A stretch of 64,000 bases of DNA from an uncultured Lactobacillus sp. GTDB taxonomy: Bacteria; Bacillota; Bacilli; Lactobacillales; Lactobacillaceae. Under the pieces are notes generated by a model. That model saw nothing but the letters and a program-made list of their open reading frames with translations, was not told the DNA's origin and did not search any database. Below, in pieces: positions 25,248 through 33,589 of this stretch; within the stretch, counting starts at the first letter, position 1; each line of letters starts with the position of its first letter. Made by a program: the position numbers and the translations under genes. The stretch lies in assembly GCA_937874185.1 (NCBI GenBank), contig CALNAK010000022.1:248001-312000 (forward strand), in the 5' to 3' direction.

Positions 25248-26588
25248 CTAAACTATTTTATCATTATGGATATGTTCTTGGAATTCGTCATATCCAGCTG
25301 TAAAAATCTCATCGGATTGTTTCATCAGCATTGATTTAGGGAAGTAGAAACGTTCATCCCCAGAAATCTTACCAGTCAAAGCTTTAACCAAACGACTAAC
25401 AGTAGATAATTCGATTAATGAACCATCATCTTGCATGATTTCAATTTGGGTACGACTCTTATTTGAATTTGGTGTGTAAACATCATAAGGTAGATCATAG
25501 CTAGTATTAGTAGCAGTGTAATATTTTTGTTGGAAACCAACACTTTCAACTATGTCAGCCAATTTTGGTAGAAGATGTTCGGTCTCTTTATTGTATTCAG
25601 CAGATTTGAAAGGTTTTCGTGAAAGGAAACGGTATGAGAGGTCCTTCAAAATTTCATCAGGGTAACTTTGCCAAAGAGTGAAGTAAGTATTAAGAATGCC
25701 ATCATCTAAAAGTAAATAATCATTGATGCTAACTTTATTCTCAAAGAATGGTACTAACAAACTTGGCATTTCAAACCCATTCATATGATTGTGTTCATAT
25801 AAATCCTTGGCACGTTGCAATAACTTAGTTAGAACAACTTCCATACCACGAGAAACCGGATGGAAATAGACTTGTTGATACATCTGGAAACGACAGAGAA
25901 CGTAATCTTCCACGGCGTGCATTCCATCGTTGTCAAAGGCGATTCCATTTTTATAAGGACGCATAACACGAAGGATTCTAGTTAGATCAAACATTCCATA
26001 TTTAGTACCAGTAAAGTAGGCATCGCGCAAAAGGTAATCCATTCTGTCGGCGTCAATTTGACTAGAAATCATTTGGACAACTTGTGGATTAGGATAAGTG
26101 TGAGCAATGACACTGGCAACTTTTTCAGGAAAATCGTCGGAAACTTGGCGCAAAACTTGATTGATTTCTGTTTCAGGTGAGGTAATGATTCTTCTAGTCC
26201 ACATTTCATGATCAGTATCAAAGATATGTTCAAAGGTGTGTGAGTAGGGACCATGGCCAACATCGTGTAAAAGTGCGGCACATAAGGCTACGATACGTTC
26301 GTCATCATTCCACAAGCCGTCGCCAGGTGTTTTTGAAGAATAATTTCTTTGGAAATTGTCGCAGATTTGACGAGTTATTTCATAAACACCCATACAGTGG
26401 GTGAAACGAGAATGTTCGGCACCTTGGAAAGTAAATGAGGATGTACCAAGTTGCTTAACACGACGTAAACGTTGAAATTCCTTGGTATTGATCAAGTCCA
26501 AGATAACTTTGTGCTGAATGTGAATGTAATTGTGGATTGGATCACGGAAGACCTTTTCTCTAGGTAACATTTCGACGTTATATGACAT
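25248..26588 (-). CDS. HD-domain phosphohydrolase (dNTPase-like, YwfO type)
   Basis: The 446-residue protein has the HD metal ligands: SRFTHCMGVYE (His64), LLHDVGHGPYSHTFEH (His108-Asp109, with later His) and IDADRMDYLLRDA near 194. Domain order and length match YwfO and related deoxynucleoside triphosphate triphosphohydrolases. The family usually degrades dNTPs, but the physiological role in lactobacilli is open. It abuts the lipoyl-transferase gene, whose stop codon adjoins this start, so they form one transcript. The B. subtilis ywf region also has both kinds of gene. Confidence 0.85.
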   Translation of the reverse strand: MSYNVEMLPREKVFRDPIHNYIHIQHKVILDLINTKEFQRLRRVKQLGTSSFTFQGAEHSRFTHCMGVYEITRQICDNFQRNYSSKTPGDGLWNDDERIVALCAALLHDVGHGPYSHTFEHIFDTDHEMWTRRIITSPETEINQVLRQVSDDFPEKVASVIAHTYPNPQVVQMISSQIDADRMDYLLRDAYFTGTKYGMFDLTRILRVMRPYKNGIAFDNDGMHAVEDYVLCRFQMYQQVYFHPVSRGMEVVLTKLLQRAKDLYEHNHMNGFEMPSLLVPFFENKVSINDYLLLDDGILNTYFTLWQSYPDEILKDLSYRFLSRKPFKSAEYNKETEHLLPKLADIVESVGFQQKYYTATNTSYDLPYDVYTPNSNKSRTQIEIMQDDGSLIELSTVSRLVKALTGKISGDERFYFPKSMLMKQSDEIFTAGYDEFQEHIHNDKIV

Positions 26589-27404
26589 TTATTTTTCCCC
26601 CAATAATGTTTGATTTCGATTGATTAAATCTTTTAAAGTAGCATTGAAAGCTTCTCTATAAGGTAATGAATTTTGAATTATAAAGAATTCTTCTTTATCG
26701 ATATTATATTTGTTTGCGATTAAAACGTTAATGATTTTTTGCTTAGCTTGGTCAATTGTTAATTCTTGACCCAAAAGCTGGTCGAGGTTTTCCATACAAT
26801 GAATATCAATTTCAGGAAAATCAATATTCTTATGTTTAGGAAAGTTTCCGATTTCATAAAAATCCTTCATCAATTGACTGCGTTTCTTTTGGTCACCGTT
26901 AATACTGATATAAGCCATAATTGCGACGGCATTACCGGATCGACGTTGTGAGATGCCGGCAAACTTTTTGCCATTGATACTTAGATCATAGGTTCCTGGA
27001 CAATATGAATTAGTTATTTCGCCAGTTTTAATTTGGTCAGAAAAAGCTGATTTTAATATGGAATACATTTTCTCGTAAGCATCGTCAATCTGTAAGTTAT
27101 CCTTGTCTGGTAGAAAAATTGTGAAATTTAAAATACCAGAATCAGTTACAACACCTAAGCCACCAGAATTTCTGAGGTAGAAGAGATATTCTTTGTCTGA
27201 TAACATTTCCAGACTAGGGATGATATTATTGAGTCGTTTATCCTGCATCCCCAGAATTACAGTGGGCGGTGTGACCCAGAAATGGACAACTGGTTGACTA
27301 TTCTCAGAGACAAATTTTAAAATAGCACCAGTATCTGAAAATGGGACAAGCATATCTTTGTTAGAGCTTATTTTTTGGTCGTATAATATAATAGTATTAT
27401 TCAC
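26589..27404 (-). CDS. lipL: LipL-like octanoyl/lipoyl transferase (lipoate--protein ligase family)
   Basis: The 271-residue protein belongs to the BPL/LplA/LipB fold. The block SYCPGTYDLSINGKKFAG contains the likely acyl-accepting Cys135 and Lys147, the LipL hallmark, and RNSGGLGVVTD (78-88) is the substrate loop. LipL moves octanoyl or lipoyl groups from GcvH to E2 subunits of 2-oxoacid dehydrogenases. An LplA ligase would use the same fold without this Cys, so LipL is the better name. It is the first gene of a two-gene operon, divergent from the DUF1934 gene. Confidence 0.8.
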   Translation of the reverse strand: MNNTIILYDQKISSNKDMLVPFSDTGAILKFVSENSQPVVHFWVTPPTVILGMQDKRLNNIIPSLEMLSDKEYLFYLRNSGGLGVVTDSGILNFTIFLPDKDNLQIDDAYEKMYSILKSAFSDQIKTGEITNSYCPGTYDLSINGKKFAGISQRRSGNAVAIMAYISINGDQKKRSQLMKDFYEIGNFPKHKNIDFPEIDIHCMENLDQLLGQELTIDQAKQKIINVLIANKYNIDKEEFFIIQNSLPYREAFNATLKDLINRNQTLLGEK

Positions 27405-27459
27405 TTAATCACTTCTTTTAATTAGTTAATATAATTTTATCATGTAGAGGCAGTAGGTA

Positions 27460-27900
27460 TTGGAAAATAATAGTTTTGATGTAAATGTAGAATTAAATAT
27501 TGAGACCCTTCAATCAGGGCAACTAACGAAAACTAAAATTAGTGAACCAGGAAAGTTCACACAAATCGGTAAATCCATTTATTTGAAGTTCAATGAAAGT
27601 TTGGAGAATAACGATACAGCATCTATTCTAGTCAAAATTACTGAAACAGGCGAGATTCATGTTAAACGTGTTTCAGAATCGACTAAATTGGCTTCATTAT
27701 TGTATTTCACACATCAAGAACACAATAATGGTCATTTAGAAACTGAATTTGGTGTCTTACCCCTTGATACATTCACTAAAGATTCTAAAGTAGAAATTGT
27801 CAGTAAACCACTTTCAGGAAAAATAAATATTGATTATGACTTGATTTACGACAATAATGTAATAGGAAATTATAAGTTTAGATTGATTTTTGGTGCTTAG
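27460..27900 (+). CDS. DUF1934 (YwiB-like) small beta-barrel protein
   Basis: This 146-residue protein resembles the YwiB/DUF1934 family, calycin-like barrels of unknown function. It alternates polar and hydrophobic residues in beta strands (SFDVNVELNIETLQ, IDYDLIYDNNVIGNYKFRLIF), with no signal peptide. Translation starts at TTG 27460 behind AGAGGCAG. It precedes rpoE by 46 nt and is probably co-transcribed, a common neighbourhood in Firmicutes (ywiB near rpoE/argS). Confidence 0.75.
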   Translation: MENNSFDVNVELNIETLQSGQLTKTKISEPGKFTQIGKSIYLKFNESLENNDTASILVKITETGEIHVKRVSESTKLASLLYFTHQEHNNGHLETEFGVLPLDTFTKDSKVEIVSKPLSGKINIDYDLIYDNNVIGNYKFRLIFGA

Positions 27901-27946
27901 CCAGATATTATTATAAGTAAGACGCTACGAAAGGACGTGTACACGT

Positions 27947-28606
27947 TTGAAGTTTGATAAATTCAAGGATCAAAATAAAGACGAACTCTCATTGATTGAG
28001 GTTGCATATGAGATTCTTAACGAAAATAAAAAAGAAGTAATGAATTTTTCTGATATCGTTAACGAAATTCAAGATTTCTTAGGTAAATCTGATGAACAGA
28101 TCAAGAGAGCACTTCCACAATTCTATACAGATTTGAATAATGATGGTAGTTTTCTTTCACTTGGCGAAAATGTTTGGGGATTACGTAAGTGGTATCCATA
28201 CGATTCAGTTGATGAAGAAGTAAATCACCCTGAGGATAACGGTACTGAAAATACTCATAAGGCTGCTCAAAAGGTTAATGCCTTCTTGAGTGAGGATGAC
28301 GACGACGATGTTGTTGATTATGACGATGACTCAGATCTAAACGTATCTGATATGGATGACGATGATGAATCTGACGGTTCTTCTAGTGATAACGGTCCTG
28401 ACTTATCTAAGTTCTCTAACGCTGATATTACATCAGACGATGATGACGACGATGACGCTCATGACGAAGGTCTAGATGATGGTATCGAAGGTCAACTTTC
28501 TGAATTCGACGCTGACGATGATGATGACGACAGCGAAGACATCGATCTTTCAGACGACGATGATGATGACGACGAAGACGATGATGAAGATGACAACGAA
28601 AAATAA
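27947..28606 (+). CDS. rpoE: DNA-directed RNA polymerase subunit delta
   Basis: The first 90 residues form the winged-helix HARE-HTH domain that binds core RNA polymerase (SLIEVAYEILNENKKEVMNF, GENVWGLRKWYPYD). The remainder, about 125 residues, is an almost pure Asp/Glu/Ser tail with runs of six to eight acidic residues. Delta speeds polymerase recycling and alters promoter selectivity. At 219 residues the acidic tail is longer than in B. subtilis (173 total). The start is TTG 27947, with GAAAGGACG upstream. The pyrG promoter begins 24 nt after its stop codon. Confidence 0.96.
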   Translation: MKFDKFKDQNKDELSLIEVAYEILNENKKEVMNFSDIVNEIQDFLGKSDEQIKRALPQFYTDLNNDGSFLSLGENVWGLRKWYPYDSVDEEVNHPEDNGTENTHKAAQKVNAFLSEDDDDDVVDYDDDSDLNVSDMDDDDESDGSSSDNGPDLSKFSNADITSDDDDDDDAHDEGLDDGIEGQLSEFDADDDDDDSEDIDLSDDDDDDDEDDDEDDNEK

Positions 28607-28629
28607 ATTTGACTTTTTTAATTAAAAGT

Positions 28630-28669
28630 TTGACGACTCGAGCATATCACGGTATTATATAGTTCGGGC
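28630..28669 (+). promoter_or_regulatory. pyrG promoter with GGGC initiation site (CTP sensing)
   Basis: TTGACG at 28630-28635 and TATTAT at 28653-28658 are 17 nt apart. The first purines at the right distance are GGGC, 28666-28669. In B. subtilis pyrG starts at GGGC. When CTP is low, polymerase stalls before the C and adds extra Gs, and the poly-G 5' end blocks the leader terminator. The same start sequence and a pyrimidine-rich terminator arm are present here. Confidence 0.8.
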
Positions 28670-28689
28670 TCTATTAGATAGACAACTTC

Positions 28690-28725
28690 AAGTTCCCTGT
28701 TCATGTTGAATAGGGGACTTTTTTA
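28690..28725 (+). terminator. pyrG leader attenuator hairpin
   Basis: AAGTTCCCTGTTC pairs with GAATAGGGGACTT, followed by T6. The 5' arm contains UUCCCU, which a slipped poly-G transcript start could bind, opening the hairpin. It ends 45 nt before the pyrG start codon. Confidence 0.88.
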
Positions 28726-28770
28726 TATTGTGAGTAAGAAATCCCTAGAATTAATATGTGGAGGAAAGCT

Positions 28771-30384
28771 ATGACTAAGTACATTTTTATTACAGGTGGA
28801 GTCGTTTCATCATTAGGTAAAGGGATTGTCGCTGCATCCCTAGGTAGACTATTAAAGAACCGTGGTCTTAAGGTAACAATGCAAAAATTCGATCCTTATA
28901 TCAACGTGGATCCAGGAACAATGAGTCCATATCAACACGGTGAGGTTTATGTTACTAACGATGGTACAGAAACTGATCTTGATTTAGGACACTATGAAAG
29001 ATTTATCGATAATGATTTGAACAAATATTCAAACGTTACAACTGGTAAAATCTATTCAGAAGTTATTCGTCGCGAACGTCACGGTGACTATAACGGTGCA
29101 ACCGTTCAAGTTATTCCTCATATTACAGATATGATTAAGCAAAAAATTATGCGTGCTGCTACAACAACTGATTCTGATGTTATCATCACTGAAGTTGGTG
29201 GTACTGTTGGTGATATTGAATCACAACCATACCTAGAAGCATTGCGTCAAATGAAGGCCGAAGTTGGTTCAGAAAATGTTGTTTATATTCATGCTTCACT
29301 AGTACCTTACTTGAAGGCAGCTGGCGAAATGAAGACAAAGCCAACACAACACAGTGTTAAAGAACTTCGTGGAATCGGTATTCAACCTAACATTTTGGTT
29401 GTTCGTACAGAACTTCCTATGCCACAAAACATGAAAGACAAGATTGCATCATTCTGTGATGTTGATCCAGAAGCAGTTATCGAATCACGTGATGCTAGTT
29501 CACTTTATGATATTCCGTTGAACTTACAAGCACAAAACTTCGATGATATCGTTTGTCGTTACTTACACTTAGATACTAAAGAAGCTGACATGGGTGACTG
29601 GAACAAATTAGTTGACCGTGTTCATAATTTAAAACATAAGACAAAGATCACTTTAGTTGGTAAGTATACAAAGTTACAAGATGCTTATATTTCTGTTACA
29701 GAAGCACTTCGTGCTGCAGGATACGCTTATAATACAGAAATAGAACTAGAGAAGATTTCAGCTGATCTTATTACTGAAGATAACGTTGCTGATTATCTTA
29801 AAGATTCAGATGGTATTCTTGTACCTGGTGGTTTCGGTGACCGTGGTCTTGAAGGTATGATCACAGCTATTAAGTATGCCCGTGAAAACGATGTTCCTTA
29901 TCTTGGAATTTGTTTAGGTATGCAAATGGCAAGTATCGAATTTGCTAGAAACGTTCTTGGAATCAAAGATGCGACAACTGGTGAAGTTGACGAAAATGCT
30001 GCACACAAGGTTATTGACATTATGGCTGATAAAAAAGATGTTGAAGATCTAGGTGGTACTTTACGTTTGGGTGCTTATCCATGTAAACTTAAAGAAGGTT
30101 CAAAAGCAGCAGCTGCTTATGACAATCAATCAGTTATCCAAGAAAGACATCGTCACAGATTCGAATTCAACAACGAATATCGTAAACAATTTGAAGAAAA
30201 CGGCTTAGTATTTTCAGGTGTTTCACCAGACAACCATTTGGTAGAAGTTATTGAAATCCCTAAGAACAAATTCTTCGTTGCTGCTCAATATCATCCAGAA
30301 TTCTTATCAAGACCAACTAAACCAGAAGGCCTATTCAAAGGCTTTATCGGTGCAGCTTCAGGACTTGACGAAGACAAGATGTAA
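28771..30384 (+). CDS. pyrG: CTP synthase
   Basis: This 537-residue amidoligase makes CTP from UTP, ATP and glutamine. The N-terminal synthetase domain shows GGVVSSLGKGI (P-loop) and KFDPYINVDPGTMSPYQHGE. The C-terminal glutaminase has the nucleophile loop GICLGMQ (Cys near 380) and the catalytic HPE in QYHPEFLSRP. I chose ATG 28771 because GGAGGAA stands upstream; ATG 28756 is the longer alternative. Expression should rise when CTP falls, by the promoter/attenuator signal just upstream. Confidence 0.97.
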   Translation: MTKYIFITGGVVSSLGKGIVAASLGRLLKNRGLKVTMQKFDPYINVDPGTMSPYQHGEVYVTNDGTETDLDLGHYERFIDNDLNKYSNVTTGKIYSEVIRRERHGDYNGATVQVIPHITDMIKQKIMRAATTTDSDVIITEVGGTVGDIESQPYLEALRQMKAEVGSENVVYIHASLVPYLKAAGEMKTKPTQHSVKELRGIGIQPNILVVRTELPMPQNMKDKIASFCDVDPEAVIESRDASSLYDIPLNLQAQNFDDIVCRYLHLDTKEADMGDWNKLVDRVHNLKHKTKITLVGKYTKLQDAYISVTEALRAAGYAYNTEIELEKISADLITEDNVADYLKDSDGILVPGGFGDRGLEGMITAIKYARENDVPYLGICLGMQMASIEFARNVLGIKDATTGEVDENAAHKVIDIMADKKDVEDLGGTLRLGAYPCKLKEGSKAAAAYDNQSVIQERHRHRFEFNNEYRKQFEENGLVFSGVSPDNHLVEVIEIPKNKFFVAAQYHPEFLSRPTKPEGLFKGFIGAASGLDEDKM

Positions 30385-30424
30385 TCTTCTTTTGAATTAG
30401 TTAAATATAGTTAGGAAAAAGCTT

Positions 30425-31699
30425 ATGCAAAAACTTGTAATCAACGGTGGAAAGAAATTATCGGGTGAAGTGACAATCGGTGGTGCCAAAAACAGTACCG
30501 TAGCTTTAATTCCTGCAGCCATTTTATCTGAGACACCAGTAGTGCTAGATTCTGTTCCACAAATTAGAGATGTAAGTAATTTGCGTTCAATTTTGAAAGA
30601 TATGAACGTTTCTTCAGAAATGAATAATGATGTGCTGAAAATTGATCCGACTGAAATTCAATTTGCTGAATTACCAAGTGGAAAAGTTAGCAGTTTACGA
30701 GCTTCATATTATTTTATGGGTGCTATGTTAGGACGATTTGGTAAAGCGGTCGTTGGTTTCCCAGGTGGCGATGATATTGGACCACGTCCGATTGATCAGC
30801 ACATCAAGGGATTTGAAGCACTGGGTGCACACGTTGAGAACAGACATGGGCAAATCATTATTACAACTCCTGAAGAAGGTCTTAAAGGAGCTAAAATCTT
30901 TTTAGACATGGTTTCTGTTGGTGCAACAATTAATGTTATTCTCGCTGCTGTTAAAGCAAAAGGAACAACTGTGATTGAAAATGCCGCCAAGGAACCTGAG
31001 ATTATTGATTTAGCAACATTTTTGAATAACATGGGTGCGGTTATCCGTGGTGTCGGTACGGAAACCATTCGTATTGAGGGTGTTGATACCCTTCGTTCGA
31101 ATAATGCACATACAATTATTCCCGACCGAATTGAAGCTGGAACTTATTTGAGCTTAGCTGCTGCTAATGGTGGTGATATTCTTGTGAAGAATATTATCAG
31201 TGAGCATTTAGATGCTTTCTTAGCTAAGCTAGATGAGATGGGCGTTAATTTGGAAGTCGGCGAAGATAGTATTTTTGTTAAACCTTCTCCAAAACTTAAA
31301 GCAGTTAATATCAAGACAATGCCATATCCTGGCTTTGCCACTGACCTACAACAACCAATCACACCACTCTTGATGAAAGCTAGTGGCGAGGCGATGATTA
31401 TTGATACAATTTATCCTAAGCGAGTAAAACATATCTCGCAATTGAATAAAATGGGTGCTGATATTACGAGTGAAAATGATTTGATTTTCGTCCATGGCGG
31501 CGCTCAATTGAAGGGTGCTAATGTTTCAGCTGATGAAATTAGAGCCGGTGCATGTTTAATGATTGCCGGACTATTGGCTGATGGACAAACTGTGATTGAT
31601 CACGCTGAAAATATTTTACGTGGTTATGATCAAGTTGTTTGGAAGTTACATTGTTTGAACGCTGATGTTAAGTTGATTGGTCAAGACGATTTAGTATAG
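30425..31699 (+). CDS. murA: UDP-GlcNAc 1-carboxyvinyltransferase (MurA) with Asp at the catalytic Cys site
   Basis: The 424-residue EPSP-synthase-fold enzyme transfers enolpyruvate to UDP-GlcNAc, the first committed step of peptidoglycan synthesis. Motifs: INGGKKLSGEVTIGGAKNST at the N terminus, RASYYFMGAML, and FPGGDDIGPRPIDQHIKG. In most MurA proteins the loop reads PGGC, whose Cys (115 in E. coli) is the target of fosfomycin. Here residue 116 is Asp, the same change found in naturally fosfomycin-resistant enzymes such as that of Mycobacterium tuberculosis. The gene follows pyrG by 40 nt in the same direction. Confidence 0.95.
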   Translation: MQKLVINGGKKLSGEVTIGGAKNSTVALIPAAILSETPVVLDSVPQIRDVSNLRSILKDMNVSSEMNNDVLKIDPTEIQFAELPSGKVSSLRASYYFMGAMLGRFGKAVVGFPGGDDIGPRPIDQHIKGFEALGAHVENRHGQIIITTPEEGLKGAKIFLDMVSVGATINVILAAVKAKGTTVIENAAKEPEIIDLATFLNNMGAVIRGVGTETIRIEGVDTLRSNNAHTIIPDRIEAGTYLSLAAANGGDILVKNIISEHLDAFLAKLDEMGVNLEVGEDSIFVKPSPKLKAVNIKTMPYPGFATDLQQPITPLLMKASGEAMIIDTIYPKRVKHISQLNKMGADITSENDLIFVHGGAQLKGANVSADEIRAGACLMIAGLLADGQTVIDHAENILRGYDQVVWKLHCLNADVKLIGQDDLV

Positions 31700-31701
31700 T
31701 C

Positions 31702-31730
31702 TTGACAATTAACGGTGAAGCTGATAGATT
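31702..31730 (+). promoter_or_regulatory. Promoter of the ABC-F pair
   Basis: A consensus TTGACA (31702-31707), TAGATT (31725-31730) and a 17-nt spacer lie directly after the murA stop codon. A further TATAAT at 31736-31741 is too far from this -35. Confidence 0.55.
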
Positions 31731-31749
31731 TTATTTATAATTTAAAACA

Positions 31750-31946
31750 AGAGAGGAAGTGCGCCGTTGAGAAATTAAGTTTAAGTTCAAAATTATACAA
31801 ATATAGAAATATAGTGTGTAGTTTGACTTGGCTTAATTTTCTCAACAGTGTTTCCTTAAAAGATATTAAGGACGCTGTTTAGCGTCCTTTTTTTGTACAA
31901 AAATTTACAGTCATAAGTTGATCTACACCTTACGAGGTGCCTATAA
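31750..31946 (+). promoter_or_regulatory. Attenuator leader 1 with three-codon uORF, before the first ABC-F gene
   Basis: GAGAGGA precedes TTG-AGA-AAT-TAA at 31767-31778, a Met-Arg-Asn uORF. The uORF region GTTGAGAAATTAAG pairs with CTTAATTTTCTCAAC. A strong terminator (31868-31894) overlaps an alternative stem AACAGTGTTTCCTTAA/TTAAGGACGCTGTT. GTGTAGTTTGACTT (31816-31829) can pair with AAGTTGATCTACAC, whose end also forms a hairpin CACCT/AGGTG hiding the ribosome binding site (31927-31940). Similar short-uORF attenuators control ABC-F genes such as vmlR and lmo0919. Confidence 0.75.
31868..31894 (+). terminator. Leader terminator before the first ABC-F gene
   Basis: AGGACGCT and AGCGTCCT form a perfect 8-bp stem around GTTT, followed by seven T, inside the leader and 53 nt before the start codon. 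Its 5' arm also belongs to the proposed antiterminator stem. Confidence 0.9.
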
Positions 31947-33443
31947 ATGGGAACAATACAAATAGAAAATGTTAATTTCAAATATGATCAGATGGTCGAT
32001 AATCTGTTCAATTCATTAAACTTAAAAATCGACGAGAGTTGGAAATTAGGTCTAATCGGTCGTAATGGTCGAGGCAAAACAACTCTGATGAAACTACTTT
32101 TAGGTCAGTTGGATTATACAGGTAAGATAGTTTCTAACTTGAATTTTTATTATTATCCACAAACGGTTGTTGAAAAAAATATTCCAACTATCGAAGTAGT
32201 TAAGAATCTAACGAATTTGGAAGATTATGATATCTGGAAGATTGAAGTTGAACTTGAGAAACTAAAAGTTGATCCAGATATTTTACAACAAGAGTTTGAT
32301 ACTTTGAGCCCGGGTGAAAGAACCAAAGTGTTATTAGCAGTTTTATTCGTTGATGATTACGGTTTTCAGTTAATTGATGAACCAACCAATCATTTGGATA
32401 TTGAGGGACGAAAAGTTGTTTCAGAATATCTTCAAAGTAAAAAGGGATTCATTGTAATTAGTCATGATAAAGCCTTCTTGAATCCAGTTATTGATCATGT
32501 GATTTCAATTAATCGTGCCAATGTTGATGTTTATAAGGGTAACTTTGACACTTGGGAAGATGCTAAGAATCGCCAAGATAATCATGAAATTGATGAGAAG
32601 ATACAGTTGAAGAAGGACATAAGTCGTTTGCATGAGACAGCAGTCAAACGTGAGAACTGGTCCAATTCAGCTGAGTCACAAAAAAATAAGAATCGTTATA
32701 GTGAGAGCGTCAATTTGGACAAAGGCTTTATTAGTCACAAGTCAGCAAAGATGATGAAGAAAGCTAAGCTAGCTGAAAAAAGAGTTGATTCAGCAATCAC
32801 CGAGAAGCAAAATTTGTTGAAAAATATTGAGATTGAAGAACCGATTAATTTAAATTACGAAGAATTAAAGCATCCTGACTTTTTTATTGAAGTTAATAAT
32901 TTATCGTTGAAACATGATGAAATAGTTACGCCAACTGTTAATTTCAAGGTTAAAAAGAATCAAGTCATAGCTTTGATAGGTCAAAATGGAATTGGTAAGA
33001 CAACAATATTTAAACAGATTCTAGGTTTGCCACAGCCTTTTACACAGACTGGGAATATTCATCTAGCTAATAATTTGAAAATATCGTATATGCGTCAAGA
33101 TAATGAGTTAGTTGGCAGTATTAAGCAACTTGCAATTGATAAAAAAATCGAACCAGAATTGGTTTATTCAAATCTTCGTAAGTTAGGTTTTGAACGTTAT
33201 CTTTTTGACCAACCAGTTGAAAAAATGAGCCAAGGTCAGCGTCGAAAAGTTGCTTTGGCAATGAGTTTGTCAGAAAAAGCTAATCTTTATTTCTGGGATG
33301 AGCCATTGAATTATCTTGATGTCATTACTAGACAACAAATTATTGAGGCAATAAAGAAGCAACATCCAGCAATGCTTCTGATAGATCATGATCAAGATTT
33401 GATTGAATCCGTGGCAAGTAAGAAAATTATTCTTAAACGTTAG
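31947..33443 (+). CDS. ABC-F type ribosomal protection protein, Lsa-like (copy 1)
   Basis: The 498-residue protein has two ATPase domains and no membrane segments. Domain 1 has Walker A GLIGRNGRGKTTL near 36-48, signature LSPGERTK and IDEPTNHLDIEGR. A charged linker of about 80 residues (about 215-300) follows. Domain 2 has LIGQNGIGKTT, MSQGQRRK and WDEPLNYLDV. The pattern matches the Lsa/Vml group, which displace lincosamides, streptogramin A or pleuromutilins from the ribosome. The start is ATG 31947, with AGGTG 6 nt upstream held in a hairpin. A second paralogue follows 146 bp downstream. Drug spectrum is inference. Confidence 0.88.
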   Translation: MGTIQIENVNFKYDQMVDNLFNSLNLKIDESWKLGLIGRNGRGKTTLMKLLLGQLDYTGKIVSNLNFYYYPQTVVEKNIPTIEVVKNLTNLEDYDIWKIEVELEKLKVDPDILQQEFDTLSPGERTKVLLAVLFVDDYGFQLIDEPTNHLDIEGRKVVSEYLQSKKGFIVISHDKAFLNPVIDHVISINRANVDVYKGNFDTWEDAKNRQDNHEIDEKIQLKKDISRLHETAVKRENWSNSAESQKNKNRYSESVNLDKGFISHKSAKMMKKAKLAEKRVDSAITEKQNLLKNIEIEEPINLNYEELKHPDFFIEVNNLSLKHDEIVTPTVNFKVKKNQVIALIGQNGIGKTTIFKQILGLPQPFTQTGNIHLANNLKISYMRQDNELVGSIKQLAIDKKIEPELVYSNLRKLGFERYLFDQPVEKMSQGQRRKVALAMSLSEKANLYFWDEPLNYLDVITRQQIIEAIKKQHPAMLLIDHDQDLIESVASKKIILKR

Positions 33444-33452
33444 TTTGTAATT

Positions 33453-33589
33453 ATGAAGGGAAGTGTCGATATTGAGAAATTAAGTGAAAATTTCAAATTA
33501 TACAAATAAATGTGTAGTTTAACTTGAGCTTAATTTGTGTCGACAAAACTGAATAATTGTTGAACTACACCTTAAATGAGGTGTTTCAT
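33453..33589 (+). promoter_or_regulatory. Attenuator leader 2 with the same uORF, before the second ABC-F gene
   Basis: TTG-AGA-AAT-TAA at 33472-33483 repeats the Met-Arg-Asn uORF of leader 1. Its surroundings GTCGA...AAATTAAG pair with CTTAATTT...TCGAC. GTGTAGTTTAAC (33512-33523) can pair with GTTGAACTACAC (33559-33570), which competes with the ribosome-binding-site hairpin ACACCT/AGGTGT (33567-33584). No terminator is present, so this copy should act on translation only. An alternative 18-codon frame from ATG 33453 also exists. Confidence 0.7.

Noticed and set aside
28280..28600. Simple-sequence repeat (GAT/GAC runs)
   Set aside because: It is the coding sequence of the acidic tail of RNA polymerase delta.
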